Shown here in pieces: positions 48,543-61,700 of a stretch of DNA of 64,000 bases (position 1 is its first letter; each line of letters starts with the position of its first letter). Below the pieces are notes generated by a model. The model did not search any database. It was not told where the DNA came from and saw nothing but the letters and a program-made list of their open reading frames with translations. A program made the position numbers and the translations under genes. The stretch is from positions 92,088-156,087 of the forward strand of contig QLIY01000061.1 in NCBI GenBank assembly GCA_003260075.1, read 5' to 3'. The stretch is from Phallusia mammillata. Lineage: Eukaryota; Chordata; Ascidiacea; Phlebobranchia; Ascidiidae.

Positions 48543-51500
48543 ATGTGTTCTGTTGTTGAACTTGATTCCATTTTTATCCAAGCCCTGGGTTATTTTCAAT
48601 CGAGGAATCCTGGTACATCTGCAACATTAAAAAGTTTAGTAGATGACTCTGTCGAGAAGTCGCAACGGTAAGAAATTTTCAAACACTTTTATATAATACA
48701 TTTGCTTAAACTAAACAAAAGTTTATTGGAATAAAAAATCTCATTAACAAAAAGCAATTGTTAAAAGCTTCCATATATGGTAATGTTTATGTCAGAAAGG
48801 ATATAACTCATTAAACCTGTTTCATACTTTACTGAATGGGTGGTGCATGTTAAGGATTCATGTTATTTTCCACACAATTCAACGCTTGGAATTCAAATTT
48901 ATTATATCTGTGGAGAGTATCTGCTCACACAATCAGCAAATCTAATATGATTACTACTTTAAAAATACAAACAAAAACTATGTTTTTATGGACTTTTTTG
49001 ATTTAGTAATTTAATGGCCATATTTGTATGAAGGAATGTTTTACAAAACATGATGATATAATCTTTTTTGTATTTTTTCCAGTCCTAAAGACACAAAAGA
49101 ACTTTTAAATAGACTTCCAGGAGGTTTAAACAAGTCATCAAAGCCTATTTCTAAGCCAGCGAAGCCTGGTATTGTTGCATCTGATCCAAGGAGAAAAGAA
49201 AAAGAACAAGCTCAAAAAAGACATTTTGAAAAGGTACGTCCGATTTTATCTTGCCTAATTTTAATTAAAAAAATACAAAACCGGTTGTTAAAGCGGTTGT
49301 TAAATTTTCCTTTGTGGATATTAGTTTGCCCTTTATAATCTTTTGCATCTGTTTCAATCAAGGTTCAAAGAGATCTTGAAGAAATTGACCAAGAAATAGG
49401 TTTGTCAAAGAAGGTTCACAAGAGTTCAATGTCCCCAAATGGGGTCAACTCGCCTGCTACCACTGGTCGACATAACGCCAAAAACAGTTCTCCTTCACAT
49501 GATGGTATAGTGCAAAACCACAGCAGCTATGGCAAAGCCTCACCTCTTGCTAATGACGAGTTTGAACTTGAAATGGATGCTTTGGCCTGTGTTGTTTGCA
49601 AGTATGTTAGCACTTCTTTGTTTACCTACTGAAGAAGTCTTTTTTATGTAGTTTGAAAAGGCACACAAAATAAAATATATAGTTAACTATATTACATGCA
49701 GTAATTAAAGCATTATTTTTCTTTTTTCAGTCAATTGTCAATTGGGTCAGGAAATCAACTTGTAGAATGTCAAGAATGCCACAACCTTTATCACCAGGTA
49801 AATGTATACAATTGCAAGCATGATTGCAATCAAAAGTTCATGAAATTTCTAGATTAAAAAATATGTTAGAAAAAAAAAATTTTTAAATTAAAAAATATAT
49901 GACTCAGATATTGTTTGTGTAAAAATTGCAGATTAGATAGCTTTTTAACTTTAATATTTACAAGTTTATTTGCTAATATGTTAGCTTCCAAAAAATTGAA
50001 ATATGTGGTTTAAAGATTTTAACTGATCCAAGAAATAATTATTCATATTATTTTCATTCAGTTTTTGTAATGGAGACCCATTTATAAACACTGGAGGCCC
50101 ATTAATTACAAAGTCGTGTTTTAGGACTGCCACCAACCAACAGTCAGTGACCAAGAAATGAATGATCCCCGATACATTTGGTATTGTGCCACATGTAAAA
50201 GGAAACTGAAAAAACAAGCAAAGCAACAAATGAGCAAACCTCCATCCCTTCTAATAGGTTTGACTGCTTGTATACTTTGTTTGAAACGGTTTTAAAAATG
50301 TAACTTTGTTGTGTTGGTAATGTTTATTTTTGTTTTGTTGCCGTAGTTATCGCACAAGCACCATGCTATTTCAAAGCAAAAAGATTTAAAATATATTTTT
50401 AATAATGCAGGAAATTCACTGGATGTTTTACGAGACAAAACAACTCCTGTGGAGGTTAAGACTCCCACTTCCTTAACACCGTTTATACGAAATGAAATGN
50501 ATCGCACAAGCACCATGCTATTTCAAAGCAAAAAGATTTAAAATATATTTTTAATAATGCAGGAAATTCACTGGATGTTTTACGAGACAAAACAACTCCT
50601 GTGGAGGTTAAGACTCCCACTTCCTTAACACCGTTTAAACGAAATGAAATGAAGGTAATTTTATGAGCACAATTGTTGATTTTGGACACCAATCTATCAA
50701 GACTTATTCAAAACCAATATTTGTTTATCAAAAAGAGTTATAAATACAATTTAAATTTTATGAATTCTGATTTTCAACAGCTCCTGTTGTTTTAGATTTG
50801 TATAAGAAACTAAAAGCAGGCTAAAATATGTATTGAAAAGATACTACTTGCTCCCATCTTCCAACTTAAAGGATTCAGTATTTAACTGACTAGAAAAGCT
50901 TACCACATGTAAATAATGTGATTTAGCTACCTACCTTAACCATTTTAGCTACCTTAGTTTCATCCGTCAGTGATTGATTTCTTATTCATTTTTTTTGCCA
51001 TAGCCTACTTTATCATCATCAACCAGTGGTGGCTCATTGCAAGGATGGGCCTCACTGGGAAAACCACCTACTAATTCTCAAAAACCAGAGGATTTAACGA
51101 AGCACAATGATGGTAAACCGGAATCATCTCCAAGTTTAAAACCCTCAACTGCGAAGGACAAGACTACTAAAGCAATTAAAAATCATGCCAAGCAAGCCCC
51201 ATCCAAATACACTGTGTCAGATGTTTGGGCTGAAGCACTTGGTGCCAAAACTGCTAAGCCAGAATCCAAATCGTCACCAAAATCAAATATCTCAAACAAC
51301 CAACCTAAACACAATTTGTTGCCTAGTGCTTCACGGACTCCTAACATATTTGATTCTATATCATCACAAAAATCGCCTTCGCATAAGGTTGGACATTCTA
51401 ATTCCCACCTTGCGAACAAGGCGGCACCCTACCCTAAATCCTCTGCCTCAATGCCAACTGTGCCTAACAAAAACAATGTTCAGAATCAAGAAAATGCTGT

Positions 51501-51564
51501 CAAACGACTGCAGTTGGTAAAAAAGAAAGCTGCCAAAATGCAGCAAAAACGAAGTCGAATTTGA
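48543..51564 (+). CDS. INTS12: Integrator complex subunit 12 (PHD finger)
   Basis: Seven exons: 48543-48667, 49083-49233, 49363-49601, 49731-49797, 50125-50257, 50563-50654, 51004-51564. They total 1368 nt and encode 455 aa (human protein ~462). The N-terminal block [12 protein letters not shown] matches the conserved INTS12 start. The PHD finger has the full C4HC3 set: C168, C171, C185, C188, H193, C196, C215, C218 ([24 protein letters not shown]). The rest is Ser/Thr/Pro/Lys-rich and disordered, ending [19 protein letters not shown], the family's basic C-terminal signature. Integrator processes snRNA 3' ends and attenuates Pol II transcription in the nucleus. Exon 6 appears twice around an N at 50500. 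Only the second copy has a complete end and donor, so I use that one. Confidence 0.95.
50349..50650. repeat. INTS12 exon 6 region duplicated across a single N
   Basis: 50349-50499 and 50501-50650 are almost identical (atcgcacaagcaccatgcta to gaaatgaaatg), with an N at 50500. The copies differ at one visible codon (ata versus aaa). The first copy lacks a donor site. This is an overlap join, not exon duplication. Confidence 0.85.
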
Positions 51565-52301
51565 TTACTTATTTTGATATTTTTGTTGTTTTTTGACCGC
51601 ACCCCATGTCAGTTACATTGAGTTTTATACAATAATGCAGATTTGCATTGTGCATGACCTTTGAAAAGATATAAAGTCAGTTTTTGTCTGCCCAAGGTAG
51701 GAAACCTACTTGTGACTTGTTGGCACTTGAAACGTTTTTTTACCGAGGGGTTTAAGTGCTAGTTGCCGGTAACAATGCACTTTTGTTGTGTTTGTTAATT
51801 TTTGCTCTGTTTGTTTGTTGCTGTTAGTTCACAGACAGATGCAAGTGTTTTGTAGGTACTAAATGTTTAGGTAGCATCTTCAACAGCAGTTTTGTCACAC
51901 TTAGATAGTTAGCTCCAATTAATAGTAGGCATGTCAGGGATAACATGATCAGTTCAACATAACATATATTCAATGCCTTTAGATTTAGATGAATGGTAAT
52001 TGATAAGTATGTTAGCTAGAACTCCACATTTAACAACCATTTTGCTTTAAATTCCCCAATTTGAACTTTTGCAAAAGGTTAGTTAAGGAAAACGAGTTTC
52101 TCCAATAATGCAACGTAACGGTTATCTTTCAAAACAGACCTTACTGCCCCAATCTTTTAAAATTATAATTCCCAAAAGTGGCAAACAAAACAAGTTGTCT
52201 AAAAGGGTAAAGATAAATGTCACAAGTCAAGCACATTGCCCATTTGTCATTTAATGTATATGTTGTCGTTTGTTTTGAGAAAAATCTAAAAAGAAATGGT
52301 T
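51565..52301. other. INTS12 3' UTR and intergenic DNA
   Basis: T-rich sequence after the INTS12 stop. I see no clear AATAAA and no further gene until the tRNA pair. Confidence 0.5.
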
Positions 52302-52313
52302 AAAAAGGCAAAA
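52302..52313 (-). terminator. Pol III terminator of the tRNA pair
   Basis: On minus, runs of TTTT (52310-52313) and TTTTT (52302-52306) follow the 3' end of tRNA-His within 16 bases. This is the usual Pol III stop signal. Confidence 0.8.
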
Positions 52314-52317
52314 GGAT

Positions 52318-52389
52318 TGCTGTGACCAGGATTCGAACCTGGGTTGTCGCGGCCACAACGCGAAGTACTAACCACTATACGATCACAGC
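52318..52389 (-). tRNA. tRNA-His (GTG)
   Basis: On minus, gctgtgatcgtatagtggtt begins a full cloverleaf. The acceptor stem GCTGTGA/TCACAGC pairs, the A box is atagtggttagtact-like, the anticodon loop TTGTGGC carries GTG between cgcg stems, and the T arm contains GGTTCGAATCC. The discriminator is A. As usual for eukaryotic tRNA-His, G-1 would be added after transcription. It lies 5 bases downstream of the initiator tRNA-Met with no T run between, so co-transcription is plausible. Confidence 0.95.
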
Positions 52390-52394
52390 GTATG

Positions 52395-52466
52395 TAGCAG
52401 AGGATGGTTTCGATCCATCGACCTCTGGGTTATGGGCCCAGTACGATTCCGCTGGGCCACTCTGCT
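52395..52466 (-). tRNA. Initiator tRNA-Met (CAT)
   Basis: On minus, the A1:U72-type acceptor pair AGCAGAG/CTCTGCT, an anticodon stem with three G:C pairs (GGG...CCC) around CCCATAA, and the T loop TCGAAA region with gatggatcgaaaccatc identify the initiator rather than the elongator tRNA-Met. It lies upstream of tRNA-His in the same orientation and divergent from the LeuRS gene. Confidence 0.95.
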
Positions 52467-52714
52467 GAGAACTTAAGCGCGCAAAATTAGGCTTATCATT
52501 GGGCGAGCGAAAAAGGTGGCAAGGCATTCCACGTGATGATTTTACTACGCCATGTGTTCAACTGTCGGGGTTGCGTCATTCAGTTGTTTGGCGTTTTTTC
52601 TTTCCTGGTCGCCGAGCCCAGGTGGAACTCAAGTATCTGAGGAACTGTGTAAGGATCAGTTCAGAGCAAGAGAGAATAGCGACGTGTATAGATATTAGCT
52701 CAGCAATTGAAAAA
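52467..52714 (+). promoter_or_regulatory. Upstream region and 5' UTR of leucyl-tRNA synthetase
   Basis: The 248 bases between the initiator tRNA start (minus) and the LeuRS start codon (plus) must include the LeuRS 5' UTR and probably its promoter. The Pol III and Pol II units diverge here. No specific element is assigned. Confidence 0.5.
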
Positions 52715-55700
52715 ATGTCGGTAAGTATGATTTTTCTGGCCCGTGTAGGTCGTCAATTTTAAATCTTACATAAACATATTTTCAAGGAGTTTACTATCGT
52801 AAGGAAAGGAACGTTTAAGCTGCAGTATCTGCTTAAGATTGAAGAGGAAATACAACGGAAATGGGCAGAAGACAAGATATTCGAAGAAGATGCGCCAGCC
52901 TATGGATCTCCTGAATGGAAGTGAGTGAATTATTTTATTTCTAACTTTAAATGAGTGTTTTGTGTCTGATGAACGTTTTACACATATGCTGGTACTACAC
53001 TGGACAACAACATCATTTGTCAAAGGCTTCAAACTCCAAAATAAGTACACAAATTTTGTTTCATATTACCTGGCATACTATGTTTACAATCAAACTTTTC
53101 AAGCCTGATTCAAGTATTTTTAGTAGGATGTTGAAGCAATGTTGTTTTAAAACTGCAAATATAAGGTTGCAATAGCCTTTTTGTAATTTAATCCTCAATG
53201 ACTTGGAACTCTTATTGCAACCAATGTTGTTTTCCCTTTGTATTATTTTGAACTTGTTCATTTGCTGGTTGCCCTTGATCTCTCCTCCAAAGTAACGGAT
53301 GTTGATGTTGACATGATAACCTAATCCTTGTAACAAGAAGAACTTACAGTTTTTTACTTCATTGATTGTGCCTATTGTTAGTAAAATTAGGTTTGTGACA
53401 TCAACACCAAACCTCCCCCACCCCCACAGCTGGAACTGTATTCATTACACAATATATTTGTAGGCAGGAAAAATACATGGTCACCTTTCCATTTCCATAT
53501 ATGAATGGAAGGCTTCACCTCGGACACACATTTACATTGTCTAAATGTGAATTTGGAGTGGGTTTTGAAAGGCTCAAAGGGAAAAAATGTCTTTATCCAT
53601 TTGGGTTTCATTGTACTGGAATGCCAATAAAGGTGATTTGAGATGGTTCCTCTTTTTTAATGTACTGTTCTGACTACATGGTGCACAAACCATTGTGTTA
53701 TTGTTCTAAAAAAGCAATATTAGCAAGGGGGTGTCTGTATTTTTTTTAAACTTTTACTGTCCTGTTTTTTAAAGGGAACACATGCGGTTTCATGGTTTGT
53801 TTTTCTTAGTGCAATTGAAATTAATTGAAATTAAATTAAAAATTAAATGTTTAGTGCAATTGAAATTAAACTCTTAAGTGAAAGATACAACTGGTGTAGT
53901 ATACAGTTGATATTTCGTTTATTTTTATTGCCCAAGTGGACCCACTTAATCACCCCAAAACATATGTTTTTCTGTTAGCATTGTAGTTACGCCACCAAAA
54001 ACTGGGACAAATAAAACTTAAAAGATTGGTTTTGTGCCATTTTTATGGCTACACTGTGATGAAATTGCAAAATGTTGGTAACTACCCTTCCAGTTTGTTC
54101 TTTTTTATTCTGTGCAGGCATGTGCTGACAAACTCAAAAGAGAAATGGAAGAATTTGGTACTCCTCCAGTTTTTCCTGTTTTTGTTGAAGAAGAAGAAAA
54201 AGTGGAAGAGAAAGGACAAGCAAGTAAGTCTCATTTTGCAAAAAAATATTAATCTGATTTATCGCATTATTGTACAAATTTTCAAAATATAAAAATTCTT
54301 ATGTGTTTTTTCTGTTCTGTGCAGAAATTGTTGACAAATCCAAAAGCAAAAAGAGCAAAGCGGCTGCCAAAAGTGGAGGTGCTGCATATCAGTGGCTAAT
54401 AATGAGGTCGCTTGGCCTTGAAGACAAAGATATTGTTGCTTTTGCAAATGCTGAACACTGGCTGCAGTATTTTCCTCCCCTTACTAAACAGGACCTTCAA
54501 AAAATGGGCCTTAAAGTAAGAATTGAACCAATTGTGTACATTTTTCATTGGACAGTACAAGACACCTTAAATATTTGTTGGTTAGGTTGATTGGCGCAGA
54601 TCATTTTACACAACTGATGCCAATCCCTACTTTGATTCATTTGTGAGATGGCAATTTGGCCATCTAAAGGAAAGGGGCAAAGTTAAGTTTGGCAAGAGAC
54701 ACACAATCTTCTCTCCCAAGGTGAGTGGATCATAGCACTTTTTTCTAATTTGTGCTGTGAATGGTCCAACTTTTTGTTCAGGACAACCAACCTTGCATGG
54801 ACCACGACAGACAGTCAGGTGAAGGGGTAGGAGGACAAGAATATACTCTGATCAAAATGCAACTCATGGAACCTTTTCCTGAAAAGCTAGCGTAAGACAA
54901 CTTTACCTCATTGGTTTTAATACTTTTGTTTTGATTCACTGAATACATATTAAACGTTACCGAACTAAATGTAGTAAAATTCCACTGGCAACAAATTTAG
55001 ATTCTTGACCGGGGAGAAGATCTTTTTGGTCGCCGCAACCCTCAGGCCAGAGACGATGTTCGGCCAAACTAACTGCTGGGTTCGGCCGGACATGCGATAC
55101 GTCGCATACAAGGTACAGACACGCCTTTTCCCATTTCCAACAGCTCATACTTACATCCCTTTAACACGCCCCTAAATCCTTGCGCAGATGAAAAGTGGCG
55201 AAATTTTCATCAGCACGTATCGAGCTGCACGAAATATGTGTTACCAAGAAATGACGCCAGTTGATGGCCAAGTGGACATTTTGGCCGAATTAGTTGGCCA
55301 GGACATCATGGGAAGACCGCTAAAGGCACCTCTGACATGTTATGATGTAAGTGTTATTTTTAGTTATATTAGTAGGATATCCAACTACTGCTGTCAGTAT
55401 GTCAACATATGTCGTATGTATAACTATTTATAAGTATTTGACACTGGGTCGACAACGATTTGGTTTCCAAGTATACTAGATGCTGTTGTGGATCTTGTTA
55501 AATTGTGGTTTATGTCCATTTGTGGCATTAAACTGATTTAGTGAGGCATGGCTTTTCAGCCTGATACTCCCAACAAACAGGAAGGGCGTAGTTTTGCTGC
55601 ACTTGCCTATTACGTTCATTTTCTTGCCACCGGCTGCACTAAGGGGGGCTTATCTGCCAAATCATTGTTCAATGTCTGCAGTTTACTTAAGGAGTAAATT

Positions 55701-58700
55701 GTTTAAATAACTGTTTTAAACGTTGACTAGGTTGCATTGAAAAACACAGATGTGCGGCATATCGTATATATTTTACCAGCGCCATTTCTTTACCCAAATT
55801 AATATTGAGGTATTCGATAGACGATCTATACTCTACCTATGCTTACAATCAAAGAGGACAAGGGCAGTGGCATTGTGACAAGCGTACCTTCCGACGCCCC
55901 TGACGATTACGCCGCTTTGTGCGACCTGAAAAAGAAACCTGCGTTTAGAAGCAAATACGGGATCACTGATGAAATGGTCTTGCCCTTTGAACCCGTAAGT
56001 TTTTTAACTGTCGCTATAGAAACCAAGTCGCCCTGTTAAAACATGTATTATTTTCAGATTCCTATTATTGATATTCCGGATTTCGGATCACTTGGTGCAG
56101 TCACTGCTTGCGAGAGACTTAAGATTCAGAGTCAGAACGACCGTGAAAAACTTGCAGAGGCCAAAGACCAAGTCTACCTTCGCGGTTTCTACGAGGGCGT
56201 CATGTTGGTGGGTTGTTGGGGCATTTTGCGCACAACAAAATGCTATTGATGGTAAAAAAATCCGAACACCATCCTACAGCCTGTTGCGTTTTTATGCTAC
56301 TGTATTTAAATTGCCATCTATATAATCTATGTTTGGACATGATGGCCAATTTGAAATTGAGATTTTTGGGGAGCTTTGGCCAAAGAAATTAATAGGGGCT
56401 CAAAATAGTCATAACTATATAACTATCATTCCCCACAATCAGTGTGAAATTCAAATTAACCAGTCTACATTTAGCAACCAACTAGATGCAAAAAAACAGA
56501 ACTACGAAATACGGAAACACGCATGCCAAAAACAAACAAAACGGGTGGATGTACAAATATAATATATATGTCGCCAACCATTCAGTTTCTGATTCAAATA
56601 GAATCTACAGGGAAAAAATGTGTTCACTTTCCATTTTGTGACCAAAGGTGAAAGGTCACGAGGGCAAGAAGGTTCAAGACGTGAAGAAAACTATCCAGAA
56701 ACAAATGGTGGCGAGTGGGGAAGCTGTTCTGTACATGGAACCTGAACGAAAAGTTATATCTCGATCAGCTGATGAGTGTGTTGTGGCTTTGTGCGACCAA
56801 TGGTAAGCTGTATGTACCAGCGTACAAAATATTGTAAAACATAACCAAATATATTTAGCTCGAGACCAACTCAACAAGCCATTATGTACGATTTGCAGGC
56901 CTAGATTTACCTGGGATATTTAATATTCTATTCGTTTTATGCATTACGGCAAACTTTATTTTTGTGCATCGTCAAAATTGTAATGGGTAAATGTGTTAAA
57001 CTCAACTAAAAATTACGAAGGGTTTCGGTTAAGGTTGTCGAATTTTCATGCCATTGAGTTTCGGTTTAGATAAATTTCCTCTACTAGCTTATCTGGGTTT
57101 AGTTCCCCAAAATAATTAACAGCAAACCTTGTATGAATTGGACCCGTTTAAAAAATTTAAAATGCCGAAGATGTACTGCTTTTGTGATAAATAAACTGCC
57201 GAAGATGTACTGCTTTTGTGATAAATAAACGTATATCTGTCTCCAGGTACCTTGACTATAGAGAGGAAGAGTGGAAAGCTAAAACTCACAAAGCATTGGA
57301 ACAACTCAACACTTATGGCGAAGAAACGAGAAGAAACTTCTTGGCCACCCTTGACTGGTTGCAGGAACATGCTTGCTCAAGAACATATGGCCTTGGTAAG
57401 ACGTGAATGCAAAACATAAAACGGTCTTGCATACAAAAGTCTCACTAGAAAGCAGAAATGAAACTCAAAAGATAGAGCTCTAGTCGTAGGTTCTAATCCC
57501 ACCGACTAGATTTTTCTGGCCTATGCCTATACCCACGTGGAAATGCTGGGAAGCAAGTTTGATTCGCTGTAATGTCTTCAATTGGCTCCGACAGGGAGCA
57601 GCCCTGAAGCCACTGCAGGCTAGATTTTCTAGTCTATGCCTTGCCAGCGGGAATACTTGGGAGAACGCCTAGATTCGGTATAACGACTTTAATACGCCTA
57701 TGATTAAACAGGAATATACATTTAGGCATTATCTTGTTTGAGTTGGTTACGGTTTGAAAAACTTCAGACGATAGCGTTTTTTAGCCTTCGACCTGTTCGC
57801 ATAGTTAAAAAAAAGCACGATTTCATGTTTTCGATGAATAGGTACTCGTCTTCCTTGGGACAAACAGTGGCTCATCGAGTCTCTCTCTGATTCCACGATC
57901 TACATGGCATTCTACACAGTGTGTCATTTCCTGCAGGAGGGAGTTTTTGACGGAAGTAAACCGAATGCCGTTGGGATAAGGTATTATTAAGCTATATTGA
58001 TGGTAATTTTTTCTACCCTAGCAAGTACCCTAAAACAGTGCTCTTCAACCGGGTATACTGTATACCCAAATGTATACCACATTAAAACTAGGGTATACGA
58101 CTGAAGAAAGGTATACGAAGGAAATACAGCTGAGGTCAGTGTTACTAAATGTCGCTATTTTTATGAAATGCAGGAAGACATAGCATGCTGGTGACCTATG
58201 TGAGACTGACCTGCTTGTTGTAAATATTATTGCGTCAGGTTGGGATTGTTGCGTCAATAATGTGAATTATGAAGCAAATAAGCACATACCTGGAGTATCT
58301 GTTAAGGTTGAACAATGTACTTTCTGAAATTTTACTTTTAATATTCCTGGAGTAAAGGATTGCGAATACAAAAAATTGAGAACACGTCAACACCACACCA
58401 CATGAGAACAAGTCAACACCACACCACATGTCCAAATCGCTGAAAGAATGCAGCAACAAGCCAGCCATTAAATCAACTTCTTACGTTTACACACTTTTGT
58501 ATGCTAAATTTCCTGGACGTAGCACAGGAGGTGCACAACCTTTCCGCTGTGACGGCCGCATCGTAAATCTTTATTAACAGTGCCTGATAGCCAATTTAAT
58601 TTCTAGCTTACGTAGAACAGTCTAGGGATCAGACTTTACTGTTTATAACGTCGCCATCTAAATTGTGCCCCTAATGATGCCTGTTTTCGCATTGTTTACC

Positions 58701-61700
58701 CATAATAGGCTTACAAAAAGTCTCAAACATGCGGCTTCTGGGCTGTTAATATTTTTTCCAGCCCCTCAAACTAGTTTTGCAAATCCAAATATTTCAGTTT
58801 ACATGTTCACGGCCACAGGTTGTGTACTCCTGGCCTTGTATAACAATAATTCACGCGACCAGGCAAGTACCTATTGGTAGACTGTTACTTTCTGTGCACA
58901 TTTAAAAATTGCTATGTGTAGGGTATACAAAGTTGCTCAAAAATTGTAAAAGGTATACAACGGGGAAAAAGGTTGAAGAGCACTGCCCTAAAAGCCCGGC
59001 ATACAAATTTCATTCGTATAAGTTGTTCACATAACTAAACAGGTTTAAAATTAATATCCTCAGCAAATTTTAAATTGATGTGTGTAAGTTTTATTTTGGT
59101 CACACTTTTTTCCAGTTTGGTGTCAAAGCAAATTTACAAATCCTACGGATGAACTCCCCCCCCCCTAAACAGGTTTAAAATTAATATCCTCAGCAAATTT
59201 TAAATTGATGTGTATGAGTTTTATTTTGGTCCCACTTTTTTCCAGTTTGGTGTCAAGGCAAATTTACAAATCCTACGGATGAACTTTTTTGTCTGTTTTT
59301 AGAGTCCTAACAACTTTGAATACAGCACATGTAATACTACACAAATTAGGTAAAGTTGATTCGAGGTGTAAATCAGTTGAAAATCTTAAAATGAACAAAC
59401 ATATTCCGCAAAAAAAGCATCTTCAGTGTGTCTATACAGGGCAATAAAAGGAGGGATAAAAATTGAAAAAGGCTAAACGTTCCAATAGAAAAAACAAGAA
59501 TGTTAATATAACAGGGGATAATCTCAGAATCAATCTATCAAGACATGTAATATTGCTTTCTAATTTTACAGCCCGGAGCAGATGACCACGGAAGTGTGGA
59601 ATTACATATTTTTCGAGAACGTTTCCTACCCTGAGACGAAGATCGACAGAAATGTTTTGGAGAAAATGAGAAACGAGTTCAGATATTGGTACCCTCTTGA
59701 TCTTCGTGTTTCAGGTATGAATAAATTTTGTGTCATATGCATCAATAATCATGCTTTCTCCAATTTAAACGCATTGGTGCAGTAATTATTGGCCTATTTT
59801 TAACAAAACATGTTAGATATAAAAGACAATGTCTTTAAGACATGCATATAAATATAAAATATAAAAAGACAAAAATGTGCAAGGCTTGTATATAAGTATG
59901 GTCTGTGCTCGGCTCATTTTAACGTATATTGTGGCACCCAAAAATCATTTGTTTTCGTGTTATATCCGCAGGCAAAGATCTTGTACCCAACCATCTCACG
60001 TACTTCTTGTACAACCATTGCGCGATGTGGCCTGAACAACCAGACAAGTGGCCTAGAGCTGTGAGAGCAAACGGTCATCTACTTCTCAACTCTGAGAAGG
60101 TGATTTACAGTTACCCCTTTGTTATATGTTTGATCCAATTATTTCCAGTTGAAATAGACACTAGGCAAGCGAGGGCTCAGTTGTGAAGCAATAAATTCGT
60201 TTGCACAAAAGTGTGTACACTTCTACTGTATAAAAACTTTAATTTAAAACATCGGTACTCATATGGGTGTTTGGGCCAACTATTCACAAAAGCATGTTTG
60301 ATTTCTCATCAGCAATTTTTGTTCTTATTTGGCGAAGAGGTAATAGTTTTAAATTTCATATATCGACATGCCAGTTTTGACCGTAGTTTACCTTTGGTTT
60401 TTACCAACAGGGCTATATAATTTTCTGAAGAGCCACAAGACCAAAAAGTTTTGTTATAATTTAAAACACCCAAGACCTTCACATGTAATGAGGCCACTCT
60501 CGTTTTTGCTTTCAGAAACAGCACTGTGTAATACAGCAGGCAACAAAGCACCAAATGTAATGCATTTTTAATGATTTAAGCTTTAGAGAGATTCCCAACC
60601 GCGCTTAACCACATTCCTTTGTACTCCCCTACCTAATCCAATTTCAAACAGCAAATATAAGCACACGCTTTGTATGTTTGTATCCATACCCGCCACAATA
60701 ATAGTCTGTATCAACAAACTTATTGTGCTTTGGGACGGAACAGCCTTGGGTTTGGGGTACGCCGTCGACTTGAAAATGCCTCTTCAGCGATTTTAAACGA
60801 CGCGCGCCTCGAGCACTGGTAATAAACAAGTTCTTTTTCGGCAGATGTCAAAATCGACTGGAAACTTTCTCACACTGAGCGATGCGATCGAAAGGTTTTC
60901 AGCAGATGGTGAGTTGCAATATACACTTAAAATAAATTCGATATTAGTTCACTTTTCTGCAAATTAAGGAGTAGCGGTATGAGATCAAGTCAAAATGAAA
61001 CAGTAATGTTTTGAGAAGATATTTCGAAGCTTGCTTACTGTTTTAAATGGTTAGAAGTTGGTGCGAGAGATTTTTTTAAACAGTCGTTTTCAAAATTGAT
61101 TTTTAAAACAGTTTTTTCAAACATATTTAAATGCTATTCTACCATAGGCATTGCAGTGGTATCTGAAATCATCTACTGGCAAAGCAAGCCCAACTACTTG
61201 CGCTTTACACTAAATTGGATCTAGCTAACCTTTGCTATTTGAAAAAAATGTGTTTGCAGTTGATTTGTGGTTTTGTGAAAATTGTAAACCGTAATTGTAT
61301 AGGAGGCAAGAAATTTCGTACAAAATTTCGGCTAAGATAAAAATAAATTCATAACCATGCAGATCAGCGATTATGACATACTCATTTCTAAATCACAGTA
61401 CGCCAGGCGTATTCAGGGCGTTATACCGAACCCCCCCCCCCAACCGTAATTGTATAGGAGGCAAGAAATTTCGTACAAAATTTCGGCTATGACAAAAATA
61501 AATTCATAACCATGCAGATCAGCGATTACGACATACTCATTTCTAAATCACAGTACGCCAGGCGTATTCGAGGCGTTATACCGAATCAGCCGATCACCAA
61601 GCATTTCCATATGGCAAGCCTTCTATAGGTCTGGTGAACTATAACCTTTAAAAGGCTGATTTTGACCACCTCTACCTTTAAAAGGCTGATTTTGAAGCCC

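Noticed and set aside
51183-51520. Frames on both strands over INTS12 exon 7
   Set aside because: Shadows of a low-complexity Ser/Lys-rich coding exon.
58036-58985. Possible transposase gene inside the 950-bp hAT element
   Set aside because: Only short frames with no recognisable hAT dimerisation or catalytic motif; treated as non-autonomous.
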